From Mycoplasmatota bacterium (lineage in GTDB: Bacteria > Bacillota_I > Bacilli_A > Acholeplasmatales > Acholeplasmataceae), in NCBI GenBank assembly GCA_024650045.1, contig JANKMU010000011.1, positions 1 to 60,515 on the forward strand: a stretch of 60,515 nucleotides of DNA, in the 5' to 3' direction. The first letter of the stretch is position 1. Every line of letters begins with the position of its first letter. The translations under genes were made by a program, and so were the position numbers. The notes under the pieces were generated by a model, which worked only from the letters and a program-made list of their open reading frames with translations, was not told the DNA's origin and searched no databases. Positions 25,851 to 34,413 of this stretch are shown here, piece after piece.

Positions 25851-27593
25851 CTATTTTTTATTCATCAATAAGCGTTTAATCTTATCTCTTTCTTCTACTA
25901 ATGCTGCATTATATTCTTCAAGATTTGCAATCTTATCTTTTAGATATGCATAACGTCTCCACAAACTAGAATCTTTAACTAGGTCAATGTATTTATCAAT
26001 TTCATTTTTTTCTAAAATATCAATTTTATCGACCCAAAACATATCTTTAAATAAAATATTTTCAACATAATCTCGCTGATCTTTATTTAAAGTATCTAGA
26101 AAATCATTAATGTTTAGATCAAGATGATCTGCATAATAGTTTTCGATTCTAATTCTGATTCCTGCAGTTATATGATCTGCAAAATCATTTGGTTTTAATT
26201 TTTTAGATGCATATTCACCGATTTCTTTTGATTTCAACATCGCGAAAATGACTAAACGTTCAGCTCTTTCATTTCGATTCAATATTTTAGGTTTCTCTTG
26301 TTTTGGTATTCTAGGTTCAACAATCGTAGGTAATTTAGGTTTTACTTTAAGTTCTTCGACTGGAACATTAAGCTCTTTAGATAACTTTTGAATGTAAAAC
26401 GCTTGAATGGTACTATCTGAATATTGAATCATTTGGATAACTTGTTTCTTAAATTCTTTCATATCGTTTGCATCTTGTAAGTTTTTATTACGTTTGTAAT
26501 TTTGATATCTAAACGCATATGAATCTTGTGTATACTCTCCAAAAAGCATTTCATACTTTTCTGGTCCGTATGCATTAATAAACTCATCTGGATCCATCTT
26601 TTCTGGAATTGATAAGACTTCAACTTTGAGTCCTTCTTTTTCTAATACTGGAATACCTTGATCTGCTGCTTTTATTCCAGCTTGGTCACCATCGTATGCG
26701 ATGATGATTGATTGTGTTACCGATTTAATCAATTTTGCCTGATCTTTTGTTAATGCAGTTCCCATGGTGGCTACACCATTTTTAACACCAGCAGCATAAG
26801 AACTGATTACATCAAAGAATCCCTCATATAGTATAACTTGTTTTGACATTCTAATCTCACTTAAAGCTTCATAAAAGTGATATAGAAGCAATCCTTTTTT
26901 AAAAATAATCGTTTCTGGACTATTGATATATTTAACTTGATCCTTAGGATTGAGTGTTCTTCCGCTTAAACCTACGACATCACCTTTAGGATTTGTAATT
27001 GGAAAAATAACTCTTTCACTAAACAAATCATAGTATGAACCATCATCTGCTTGCTTCACAACACCTAATTTAATCATATCTGATACAGCATATTTTTTGT
27101 CCTTTAGGACTTGATATAGTGTATCACCATATGATGGTGCATAACCCATTTTAAAATGAAGGATGAGTTCATCAGTCATTTGTCGATTGTATAAATACTT
27201 AAGTGCTTCTTGTCCCTTTTCACTGTTTTTTAAGTTGAATTGATAAAATGAAGCAACTTCATTCATCAATTGATAGTACTGTGCATAAGGATCTTTCTTT
27301 ACTTTTGCTTTTTTAATCGTAATGCCTGCTCTTTCAGCTAATTCATGAGCAGCTTCTTCAAAAGATATATTTTTAATCTTTCGATAGAAATTAATGGGCG
27401 TTCCTCCTTCACCACAAGACATACATTTTGCAATGTTTTTTTCTGGTGATACAGAAAAGCTAGGTGTTTTTTCTTGATGGAATGGACATAAGCCCATGAA
27501 GTTTTTACCACGTTTAGAAAGAGACACAAACTCGCTGACTAAGTCAACGATTGGCGTCTTCTCATTAATCTCAATAATGAGTTTATCATCCAT
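25851..27593 (-). CDS. dnaG: DNA primase DnaG
   Basis: Makes RNA primers for replication. N-terminal CHC2 zinc finger (Cys36, His39, Cys57, Cys60), catalytic TOPRIM domain ([10 protein letters not shown] with the Glu; AYDGDQAG with the acidic pair), and a C-terminal helicase-binding region (from about 430). 580 aa, normal. The ATG at 27593 has AGGAGG 6 nt upstream. In the operon glyS-dnaG-rpoD-trmK. Confidence 0.97.
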   Translation of the reverse strand: MDDKLIIEINEKTPIVDLVSEFVSLSKRGKNFMGLCPFHQEKTPSFSVSPEKNIAKCMSCGEGGTPINFYRKIKNISFEEAAHELAERAGITIKKAKVKKDPYAQYYQLMNEVASFYQFNLKNSEKGQEALKYLYNRQMTDELILHFKMGYAPSYGDTLYQVLKDKKYAVSDMIKLGVVKQADDGSYYDLFSERVIFPITNPKGDVVGLSGRTLNPKDQVKYINSPETIIFKKGLLLYHFYEALSEIRMSKQVILYEGFFDVISSYAAGVKNGVATMGTALTKDQAKLIKSVTQSIIIAYDGDQAGIKAADQGIPVLEKEGLKVEVLSIPEKMDPDEFINAYGPEKYEMLFGEYTQDSYAFRYQNYKRNKNLQDANDMKEFKKQVIQMIQYSDSTIQAFYIQKLSKELNVPVEELKVKPKLPTIVEPRIPKQEKPKILNRNERAERLVIFAMLKSKEIGEYASKKLKPNDFADHITAGIRIRIENYYADHLDLNINDFLDTLNKDQRDYVENILFKDMFWVDKIDILEKNEIDKYIDLVKDSSLWRRYAYLKDKIANLEEYNAALVEERDKIKRLLMNKK

Positions 27594-27610
27594 GGTATCC
27601 CTCCTGTTTT

Positions 27611-28981
27611 CTAAAACTTAACTGCTTGTTCTATATATTCTTTTAGTTCTTTAATTGGTATTCTTACTTGTTCCATTGTATCTCTATTTCTTACTGTAAC
27701 CGTTTCATCTTTTTCTGTATCATGATCGATTGTAATACATAAGTATGTTCCTATTGAATCTTGTCTTCGATATCTTTTACCAATACTTTGAGTTTCATCA
27801 TATGAAACATCAAAATATTTGGCTAACATTTGATAGACTGCAAATGCTTTTTCACCATGACTTTTTTTAATTAAAGGCAAAACTGCTGCTTTATAAGGTG
27901 CAAGTGCTGGATGAATATGAAGCACTTGTCTAATGTCTCCATTATCTAAAGTCTCTTCATCATAAGCGCTTGATAAGAATGCTAACAATAATCGTTCAAC
28001 ACCAACAGATGGTTCAATAACATAAGGTAAATATCTCTCGTTTGTTTCTGGATCTAAATAAGTTAAATCTTCACCTGAATGCGTTTGGTGAGCTTTTAAG
28101 TCGAAGTCTGTACGTGATGCAACGCCCCATAGTTCATCAAAGCCCCATGGGAAACGATATTTAATATCTGTGGTTGCATTTGAATAATGACTTAAAGCTT
28201 CCGGGCTATGGTCATCAAATAATAAATCTTCTTTCTTAAGACCTAAATTGACTAACCAATCCATACAATAAGTTTTCCAATAATTAAACCATTCTAATTC
28301 AGTGCCTGGCTTCACAAAATATTCAAATTCCATTTGTTCAAACTCTCGTGTTCTAAAAATGAAGTTACCTGGTGTAATTTCATTTCTAAACGCTTTACCA
28401 ACTTGGCAAACACCAAATGGTATTTTTTTTCTAGTAGATCTTTGGATATTTTTAAATTGGATAAATATACCTTGAGCTGTCTCTGGTCGTAAATAAATTT
28501 GATTTGCTTGTTCTAATATAACACCTTGATAGGTTTGAAACATCATATTGAATTTTCTAATTGGTAAATAGTCCGACTTTCCACAATTTGGACAAGGGAC
28601 TTTGTGTTCAATTAAATATTGATACATGGTTTCTGTGTCCCATCCATCCGCATTTAATGTATGGTCATGTCCTTCAATGAGCTGATCGGCTCTAAAGCGT
28701 TGATTACAGCTTTTACATTCTGTTAATGGATCACTAAAACCACCAACATGTCCACTAGCTTTCCAAACTTCACTGTTAAGAAGAATCGAACTATCTAATA
28801 ATACATTATTTGGTGTTTCTCTTTGAAACTTTAATGTCCATGCATCTTTTATATTTTTCTTCAATAAACTTCCTAATGGACCATAATCCCAAGTATTAGC
28901 TAAACCTCCATAGAGTTCGCTTCCTTGAAATATAAATCCTGTTGATTTTGCGTATTGTACAATTTGATCTAATGTAACCAT
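27611..28981 (-). CDS. glyS: Glycyl-tRNA synthetase, single-chain type
   Basis: Class II synthetase charging tRNA-Gly, the alpha-2 form found in Mollicutes, archaea and eukaryotes rather than the GlyQ/GlyS heterotetramer. Motif 1/2 blocks (GPLGSLLKKNIKDAW; FRNEITPGNFIFRTREFEQM), RPETAQGIF, motif 3 (EPSVGVERLLLAFL), and a C-terminal anticodon-binding domain. Two CxxC pairs (CKSCNQ, CPNCGK) form an inserted zinc module. 456 aa. AAGGATG precedes the ATG. No T-box leader: only 20 nt separate it from recO. Confidence 0.96.
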   Translation of the reverse strand: MVTLDQIVQYAKSTGFIFQGSELYGGLANTWDYGPLGSLLKKNIKDAWTLKFQRETPNNVLLDSSILLNSEVWKASGHVGGFSDPLTECKSCNQRFRADQLIEGHDHTLNADGWDTETMYQYLIEHKVPCPNCGKSDYLPIRKFNMMFQTYQGVILEQANQIYLRPETAQGIFIQFKNIQRSTRKKIPFGVCQVGKAFRNEITPGNFIFRTREFEQMEFEYFVKPGTELEWFNYWKTYCMDWLVNLGLKKEDLLFDDHSPEALSHYSNATTDIKYRFPWGFDELWGVASRTDFDLKAHQTHSGEDLTYLDPETNERYLPYVIEPSVGVERLLLAFLSSAYDEETLDNGDIRQVLHIHPALAPYKAAVLPLIKKSHGEKAFAVYQMLAKYFDVSYDETQSIGKRYRRQDSIGTYLCITIDHDTEKDETVTVRNRDTMEQVRIPIKELKEYIEQAVKF

Positions 28982-29001
28982 ATGAACACATCCTTTAACG
29001 T

Positions 29002-29655
29002 CTATTGTAGGTTTTTTAATGTCGTTTGTAAATGAAACTGGTAATATTTTAAAATAAATTCTTTTATTTTAGTTAAAATTTCTGATTCATGCTCTTCTAA
29101 TTCATGATATGGCTTGTAATAAAGTTTTAAAAGCACAATTGATTCTTTAAGATCTAAATCAATTATATCTGTTTCTCCATGATAAACCAAGCCACCTTTA
29201 TCTATATTAAAACCCAAAACTTTTCTACCATCAGCATTAAGATTGAGTTCATAACCTAAAGGTTTTAATATTTTCAGAGCAAAACTATATGATGATGCAA
29301 CCATATCTTTACCTTTTAAGGCTAGCATCATTTCTTGAAATATTTGTTGGTGATTATAGTTATCAACAATGAGTTGATCTATAATCTCCAAAATAAGTGC
29401 AGCACTTTTTGTTTGTGTATAGTCTTCCTTTATCTTCGAATAATCGTTAAGAATCTTTGATTCTGCTAAAGTTATAAAAGGTTTATTTTGATCCTTAAAC
29501 TCTATATGTGTAAGATATTGTGCAAGAATTCTTGATGATTGATTGATTTTTTGTGAACCCTGAGCAAGTAACGTTTTTTTGCCATTTGGCGTATACACAA
29601 ATAGAAGTCTTGCACTTTCAAGGTAAGGTTGTACCTTATAAATAAGACCTTCCAT
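29002..29655 (-). CDS. recO: DNA repair protein RecO
   Basis: Helps RecA load on SSB-coated DNA in gap repair. N-terminal OB fold (EGLIYKVQPYLESARLLFVYTPNGKK, 1-75) followed by a helical domain. At 217 aa it is shorter than B. subtilis RecO (about 255 aa) and has lost the zinc-finger cysteines. Its ATG overlaps the era stop (TAATG). The era-recO-glyS order is conserved in Firmicutes, which supports an otherwise divergent sequence. Confidence 0.88.
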   Translation of the reverse strand: MEGLIYKVQPYLESARLLFVYTPNGKKTLLAQGSQKINQSSRILAQYLTHIEFKDQNKPFITLAESKILNDYSKIKEDYTQTKSAALILEIIDQLIVDNYNHQQIFQEMMLALKGKDMVASSYSFALKILKPLGYELNLNADGRKVLGFNIDKGGLVYHGETDIIDLDLKESIVLLKLYYKPYHELEEHESEILTKIKEFILKYYQFHLQTTLKNLQ

Positions 29656-30551
29656 TATACATCTTCTCCATAGCCAAAAGCTTTTAGATCGTTTGGACGA
29701 TTTCTCCAGTCTTTTTTAATCTTTACCCAAAGGGTTAAATGAATTTTTGTGTTTAATAAATGATTAATCTCTTTTCTTGCTTCAGTACCGATTTTTTTAA
29801 TTTTATCTCCAGCTTTGCCAATTAATATTTGTTTTTGCGTTGCCCGCTCAACAATAATTAATGCTGAAACATCAACTGTATTCAACTCAACATTTTCCTC
29901 TAAAGACTCGATAACAACTGCGACAGCATGTGGAACTTCTTGTTCGGTATGATATAAAATCTTTTCTCTGATAAGTTCTGACATCAGTTTTTGTTCGCTT
30001 TGGTCGCTTTTCATTTCTTTTGGGAAAAACAATGGACCTTCTTCGAGATAAGGGACTAAAGTTTCTTCTAGTCTATCTAAAAATGTTTTATCCTTCGCAG
30101 ATATTGGTATAACACCTTCAAAGTCATAAGACCCTAGATAAGATAAGATTAACTCATCAATTCCAGATTTACCTTTGAGTTCATCTATTTTATTAATTAC
30201 AAGAAAAACAGGGATCTTCAAATATTTAAAATGATTGATAATATGTTCTTCAGCAGCACCTTTAATCGTATCTACAACGAATAAAACAATATCAACATCT
30301 TGAATACTAGACACTGCAACTTTGTCTATGGTTTTGTTCAGTAAATCTTTTCCTTTGTGCATGCCTGGTGTATCAACAAAAACCATTTGATAATTTTCTT
30401 TGGTTAGTACACCTAATATTCGATTTCTTGTTGTTTGGGGTTTTGGACTCATGATCGCAATCTTTTCGCCAATAATTGCATTAAGCAATGTAGATTTTCC
30501 TACATTAGGTCTACCAACGATTGCAATGAATCCAGACTTATGATTACTCAT
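29655..30551 (-). CDS. era: GTPase Era
   Basis: Ribosome-assembly GTPase binding the 3' end of 16S rRNA. G1 GRPNVGKS at 13-20, effector PKPQTTR, DTPG at 60-63, NKID, SAKD; a C-terminal KH domain (IGKAGDKIKKIGTEAR) binds RNA. 298 aa from the ATG at 30551, which overlaps the cdd stop; the longer frame from 30617 lies inside cdd and is rejected. The ribosome site is weak (GGACG), so translation is probably coupled to cdd. Confidence 0.96.
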   Translation of the reverse strand: MSNHKSGFIAIVGRPNVGKSTLLNAIIGEKIAIMSPKPQTTRNRILGVLTKENYQMVFVDTPGMHKGKDLLNKTIDKVAVSSIQDVDIVLFVVDTIKGAAEEHIINHFKYLKIPVFLVINKIDELKGKSGIDELILSYLGSYDFEGVIPISAKDKTFLDRLEETLVPYLEEGPLFFPKEMKSDQSEQKLMSELIREKILYHTEQEVPHAVAVVIESLEENVELNTVDVSALIIVERATQKQILIGKAGDKIKKIGTEARKEINHLLNTKIHLTLWVKIKKDWRNRPNDLKAFGYGEDV

Positions 30552-30942
30552 TAGGCTTTTCGTCCAATACAAATGCATAAGGAAGCAAACCATCTGTCGT
30601 AGTTTCCATGGTTTCACCTTTTGTATTTGCTAAAATAATTTTTGCATCTTTAGGCAACAACTCATGCATAACTTGTCTACAAGCCCCACAAGGTGATACA
30701 GGTCCATGGTCATTAGCAACAATTGTTATTGAAACGATATCTTCTTTTTTATATCCTTGGCTGTACAAAGAAAATAATGCACTTCTTTCTGCACAGTTAG
30801 ATAAACCAAATGATGCATTTTCTATATTTGCTCCGTGAATGTAGGTGCCATCTTTTAATAAGATAGCTGCGCCAACTTTGAAATTTGAGTATGGGGTATA
30901 TGCACGATTTCTTGCAATCAATGCTTGTTCTAAACTTTTCAT
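30544..30942 (-). CDS. cdd: Cytidine deaminase
   Basis: Pyrimidine salvage: deaminates cytidine and deoxycytidine to uridine forms. Zinc site: Cys50 and catalytic Glu52 (NCAERSAL), Cys85 and Cys88 (PCGACRQ). 132 aa, the compact homotetrameric form. AAAGGAG precedes the ATG. Starts 1 nt after ybeY and overlaps era by 8 nt. Confidence 0.97.
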   Translation of the reverse strand: MKSLEQALIARNRAYTPYSNFKVGAAILLKDGTYIHGANIENASFGLSNCAERSALFSLYSQGYKKEDIVSITIVANDHGPVSPCGACRQVMHELLPKDAKIILANTKGETMETTTDGLLPYAFVLDEKPNE

Positions 30943-30943
30943 G

Positions 30944-31360
30944 TTAGCTCCTTTCTAAATTTGCTTTTTTCAATATTTTTTCTTGTTCTTCTTTCATGAT
31001 TTCTTCTTCAGCTTTCGTGTAATGGTCATATCCTTTCAAATGTAGATAACCATGAACTGCTAAAAATCCAATCTCTCTTTCAAATGAGTGCTCAAATTCT
31101 TTTGCTTGGATGCTTGCTTGTTCTAAAGAGATAAAAATATCTCCTAAAGATTTATCATCTTTGTCATCATTTATAAAACTTAAAACATCCGTTGGACGAT
31201 CAATATTACGATATTTTTTATTTAATTCTTGAATTTCTATTTGAGTAACAAAAATAATTTGAATGTTATTCTTTTCTTTGACTGGCTTAAATATTTTTCT
31301 TAACAATACCTCTACTTCATTAATATCCTCATGAGTTTGATTATGTATCTCAATTTTCAT
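30944..31360 (-). CDS. ybeY: Endoribonuclease YbeY, rRNA maturation factor
   Basis: Zinc-dependent RNase involved in 16S rRNA 3'-end maturation and ribosome quality control. Metal ligands His103, His107 and His113 in HGYLHLKGYDH; the conserved RPTDVLSF block at 55-62. 138 aa from the ATG at 31360, with AAAGG 10 nt upstream; upstream in-frame starts lie within the ribosome site or phoH. Overlaps the phoH end by 11 nt. Confidence 0.95.
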   Translation of the reverse strand: MKIEIHNQTHEDINEVEVLLRKIFKPVKEKNNIQIIFVTQIEIQELNKKYRNIDRPTDVLSFINDDKDDKSLGDIFISLEQASIQAKEFEHSFEREIGFLAVHGYLHLKGYDHYTKAEEEIMKEEQEKILKKANLERS

Positions 31361-32306
31361 TGGTCTCATACCTTTCAAGAATACGTTGAACTAATGGGTG
31401 TCTAACAACGTCAATTTTATCAAATTGGATAATTTGGATATCATCCATACCAGATAGTATTTTTAAAACTTGATTTAAACCTGATGCTGATGAACCTTTT
31501 GGTAAGTCTGTTTGTGATGGATCACCAGTAATCACCATTTTTGATGCGAATCCTAAGCGTGTCAAAAACATCTTCATTTGAACTTTTGTTGTGTTTTGAG
31601 CTTCATCCAAAATAACAAAAGCATTTTCTAAAGTTCTACCTCTCATATATGCTAGCGGAGCAATCTCAATAACACCTTTTTCGAGAAGGCTCATCGTGGT
31701 TTGCATACCAAGCATTTCGTATAATGCATCATATAGAGGAACCAAATAAGGATCAACTTTTTCTTTTAAATCGCCAGGTAAAAATCCTAAATTTTCACCT
31801 GCTTCAACAACAGGTCTTGTTAAGATTAACTTTTTAACTTTATTATTTTTTAGATCAGCAACTGCTTGAGCAACAGCTAAATATGTTTTACCTGTTCCTG
31901 CAGGACCTACACCTAATACTAAATCATAATTAGAAATAGCATCTACATAAGTTCTTTGATTAAATGTTTTTGGATAAATTGATCTTCCGTGATCATTAAC
32001 CAAAATCTTTTTGCGATTCCGATACAACTCAAAAACATTCTCAAGTTCATTCTTTTCACCTAATTTGATAATATACATAACATCTCTTTCAGTTAATTGA
32101 ACCTGATGTTCAGCTAATTCTATTAAGACAGCAAAAATAGCTTCCAACAACGGTATCATGTCTTTTTTAGCGTCCGTAATTATTTCAGACCCCATTAGAG
32201 AAACATTAACACCTAAATATTGTTTGAAAACCAATAGATTACGATCTTGTATGCCTACTAATCTTGCGATTGCTTCGGCATGATGAATTTGTTGATTTAA
32301 TTTCAT
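31350..32306 (-). CDS. phoH: PhoH-family ATPase
   Basis: PhoH-like P-loop protein, thought to act in RNA metabolism with YbeY. Walker A GPAGTGKT, Walker B VILDEAQN, sensor motif VITGDPSQTDLP. 318 aa, normal. GGAG lies 9 nt before the ATG. First gene of the nine-gene operon phoH-ybeY-cdd-era-recO-glyS-dnaG-rpoD-trmK, transcribed from an extended -10. Confidence 0.94.
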   Translation of the reverse strand: MKLNQQIHHAEAIARLVGIQDRNLLVFKQYLGVNVSLMGSEIITDAKKDMIPLLEAIFAVLIELAEHQVQLTERDVMYIIKLGEKNELENVFELYRNRKKILVNDHGRSIYPKTFNQRTYVDAISNYDLVLGVGPAGTGKTYLAVAQAVADLKNNKVKKLILTRPVVEAGENLGFLPGDLKEKVDPYLVPLYDALYEMLGMQTTMSLLEKGVIEIAPLAYMRGRTLENAFVILDEAQNTTKVQMKMFLTRLGFASKMVITGDPSQTDLPKGSSASGLNQVLKILSGMDDIQIIQFDKIDVVRHPLVQRILERYETNEN

Positions 32307-32331
32307 TAAATCCGCTCCTTACCGTGATATT

Positions 32332-32342
32332 ATTATACCACA
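32332..32342 (-). promoter_or_regulatory. Extended -10 promoter of the phoH operon
   Basis: Minus strand TGTGGTATAAT, 25 nt upstream of phoH and immediately after the rpsU terminators. Identical to the element before ftsY; the -35 is not evident. Confidence 0.6.
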
Positions 32343-32345
32343 GCC

Positions 32346-32374
32346 AAAAAAATAAAAAAGCACTACAGTACTTT
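32346..32374 (-). terminator. Second terminator after rpsU
   Basis: 7-bp stem AAAGTAC/GTGCTTT (one G-U pair) with a TGTA loop, then TTTATTTTTTT on the minus strand. Acts as backup to the hairpin at 32391-32413. Confidence 0.65.
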
Positions 32375-32390
32375 TTTTTGATGATTCATA

Positions 32391-32413
32391 TAAAAACGCA
32401 CCAAAAGGTGCGT
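32391..32413 (-). terminator. Terminator of rpsU
   Basis: Perfect 7-bp stem ACGCACC/GGTGCGT with a TTTT loop followed by TTTTATA on the minus strand, 13 nt after the rpsU stop. Confidence 0.88.
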
Positions 32414-32426
32414 ATTTAGTTACACG

Positions 32427-32600
32427 TTATTTTTTCTTATTGCGTGCTGCGCGTTGTGCATCTTTACGTGCAACACTTGGTTTCACATAAAATTCACGTT
32501 TGCGTGCTTCTTGGAGGTTTCCTGACTTAGAAACATCACGTTTAAAGCGACGTAAAGCATCTTCAATTGATTCTTTCTCGCGAACGACTGTTTTAGGCAT
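32427..32600 (-). CDS. rpsU: Ribosomal protein S21
   Basis: Small basic 30S protein, 57 aa, beginning [20 protein letters not shown], the standard S21 sequence, with an Arg/Lys-rich C terminus (ARNKKK). The start ATG at 32600 has AGGAGGG 7 nt upstream, so the 13-residue N-terminal extension of the longer frame is not used. Own consensus promoter and double terminator, as expected for a highly expressed gene. Precedes phoH, as in other Firmicutes. Confidence 0.97.
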   Translation of the reverse strand: MPKTVVREKESIEDALRRFKRDVSKSGNLQEARKREFYVKPSVARKDAQRAARNKKK

Positions 32601-32641
32601 TGTCTGCCCTCCTCTCACGCTTAGATTGATTAGCCTCATTC

Positions 32642-32670
32642 ATTATATATGATTTTATTTAATTTGTCAA
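32642..32670 (-). promoter_or_regulatory. Consensus promoter of rpsU
   Basis: Perfect TTGACA (32665-32670), 17-bp spacer, perfect TATAAT (32642-32647). Confidence 0.9.
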
Positions 32671-32676
32671 AAATAT

Positions 32677-33372
32677 TCATGAATTTTTTACTGATAGATA
32701 ACTTAACATATATAAGCTAGCAATTTCTGTTGGTAAAATATTTAGTCCTAAAGAAACAGAGATAGCCTTTTGTGTGAGTAGAAATTCTCTTTCTTGATCA
32801 GTAATACCGCCTTCTGGACCAATAATAACAGCAATTCTAAGTTTTGATATATCATCTGGAACAACATTTTTTAGTGTCGTTGTTCTATGATTTTCATCTG
32901 CTAATAAAATCAAATCATAGACTGAAAAATCTATATCTTTAAGTGCATTAATCATTAGAACTGATGGCACATCAAAACGATGTGCAAGTTCTGATGCTTC
33001 TTTAGCAATGATATGTAATCTTGATAATTTCTTATCACTATTTTCTATTTTTGCAATACTTCTGTTCATCGGAGTAAATACAATATTTGAAACGCCATAA
33101 ACAGTAGCATATTTAACTACAGTTTCTGTTTTTGGATGCTTCGGTAATCCTTGAATTAAAGTGACATCCATAGTATTAGGTTTTTCTAATGTTTTTAGTA
33201 TTTTATAGTTGACGTCTTGTTGATTCACCTCAAGAGATGCTAAAAAACAAGACCCTTGATGACAAACAATAATTTCATCACCTGTTTTCATTCGCATAAC
33301 TCGAATAATATGATGTGCATCTTGGCCAGTAATTTTATGATTTAATTCATCTAAAAAATAGCGTTGTGGCAT
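32677..33372 (-). CDS. rsmE: 16S rRNA m3U1498 methyltransferase RsmE
   Basis: SPOUT-class enzyme modifying U1498 of 16S rRNA. PUA-like N domain (1-70) with HHIIRVMRMKTGD, then the knotted SAM domain: IGPEGGITDQE is canonical. The final motif, usually LGxRILRxETA, reads LGLNILPTEIA, so the conserved Arg is replaced by Pro. 231 aa. AAGGTGATAAG precedes the ATG. The deviation may lower activity or be lineage-specific. Confidence 0.92.
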   Translation of the reverse strand: MPQRYFLDELNHKITGQDAHHIIRVMRMKTGDEIIVCHQGSCFLASLEVNQQDVNYKILKTLEKPNTMDVTLIQGLPKHPKTETVVKYATVYGVSNIVFTPMNRSIAKIENSDKKLSRLHIIAKEASELAHRFDVPSVLMINALKDIDFSVYDLILLADENHRTTTLKNVVPDDISKLRIAVIIGPEGGITDQEREFLLTQKAISVSLGLNILPTEIASLYMLSYLSVKNS

Positions 33373-33392
33373 CTTATCACCTTATTGATGAA

Positions 33393-33418
33393 AAAAGTGC
33401 TTCCTAGGAAACACTTTT
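33393..33418 (-). terminator. Terminator of secG
   Basis: Long stem (AAAAGTGTTTC paired with GGAAGCACTTTT, one G-U) ending in TTTTTTC on the minus strand, between secG and rsmE. Confidence 0.85.
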
Positions 33419-33446
33419 AGCTGATTTTTTGTGATATTTAGAATTA

Positions 33447-33671
33447 TTAATGTAAGTTGTTTGATAAAACAACAAGCACAAATAATAAGACAGCAAGAAC
33501 AGCTGAAGATCTAACTAAAAATAATTCTAATCCTCTAGTCTTTCTGTTTTTAAATAATTCAGATTTTTCACCACTAAAAGCATCTTTAATATTATCTTGT
33601 GAGTGTTGTAACAACACCGTAATAACAAGTAAGATGGCTACAATAATTGTTAAATAGTCTACCCAGATCAT
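33447..33671 (-). CDS. secG: Protein translocase subunit SecG
   Basis: Small subunit of the SecYEG channel. 74 aa, two membrane helices (about 5-23 and 53-72) joined by a polar loop with the SecG-typical LLQHSQD and AFSGE...LF elements. The ATG at 33671 has AGGAGG 6 nt upstream; the longer frame from 33692 is not used. Monocistronic with consensus promoter and terminator. Confidence 0.92.
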   Translation of the reverse strand: MIWVDYLTIIVAILLVITVLLQHSQDNIKDAFSGEKSELFKNRKTRGLELFLVRSSAVLAVLLFVLVVLSNNLH

Positions 33672-33695
33672 ATATTTCCTCCTAAAACTCAATTA

Positions 33696-33724
33696 ATGAT
33701 ATCAAATTTTCATTTTTTTGTCAA
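33696..33724 (-). promoter_or_regulatory. Promoter of secG
   Basis: Perfect TTGACA (33719-33724), 17-bp spacer, TATCAT (33696-33701) with TGA extension. Confidence 0.8.
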
Positions 33725-33747
33725 TTATATATTCATATAATACTTGA

Positions 33748-34413
33748 TTAATCATTAATCTCAATTTTTATAATTTTACCATCTTCCAAATATAAGATAC
33801 GATTGGCAATATCTTTAGCATCTTCATAGTCGTGAGTCGCAAATATGCAAGACATATTTTGTTGATTCATTATCCGTTTTAAATCTTGTCGAATCTGTTT
33901 TCTCAAATCTTTATCAAGGTTACTAAAAGGCTCATCTAAAAGAAGCATTTTAGGGTTCGGAGCGAGTGCTCTAGCTAAAGCAACCCTTTGTTGTTGACCT
34001 CCTGATAATTCATGAGGATACTTCGTATATTTCTCATTTAAACTAATTAATTCAAGCATTTCTAATGAAATCTTTTCTTTTTCTTCTTTTGTTTTTTTCA
34101 TCAAGCCATATTGAATGTTTTGTAGGATATTTAAATGTGGAAAAAGTGCATAGTCTTGGAAGACCATCCCGATTTTTCTTTTATTAGGTTCAACAAAATG
34201 ATGATTCGAAACCAAAATTTCTCCATCGATTTTGATTTCACCATTTTTAGGTACTTCTAAACCTGATAACACTCTTAAAAGAGTACTTTTTCCAGATCCA
34301 CTTTTGCCTAATATAGCAACAATCTCTCCTTGTTCTATGCCAGTAGTACAATTGCATAAAACCAAATTGTTTTTATCATATTCAAAATCTATTTTATTAA
34401 TATCAATATACAT
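33748..34413 (-). CDS. fbpC: Ferric iron ABC importer ATPase (FbpC-like)
   Basis: ATP-binding subunit of a Fe3+-type importer. Walker A GKSGSGKST at 36-44, Q loop MVFQDYALFPHL, signature LSGGQQQR, Walker B LLLDEPFSNLD, switch His in ATHDYEDA. At 221 aa it lacks the C-terminal regulatory TOBE domain of longer FbpC/PotA proteins. Overlaps the permease gene by 11 nt. Metal assignment rests on the neighbouring binding protein and the FbpB-type permease. Confidence 0.87.
   Translation of the reverse strand: MYIDINKIDFEYDKNNLVLCNCTTGIEQGEIVAILGKSGSGKSTLLRVLSGLEVPKNGEIKIDGEILVSNHHFVEPNKRKIGMVFQDYALFPHLNILQNIQYGLMKKTKEEKEKISLEMLELISLNEKYTKYPHELSGGQQQRVALARALAPNPKMLLLDEPFSNLDKDLRKQIRQDLKRIMNQQNMSCIFATHDYEDAKDIANRILYLEDGKIIKIEIND

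Noticed and set aside
28982-29001. Possible T-box leader of glyS
   Set aside because: Only 20 nt separate recO and glyS; a T-box needs about 200 nt.
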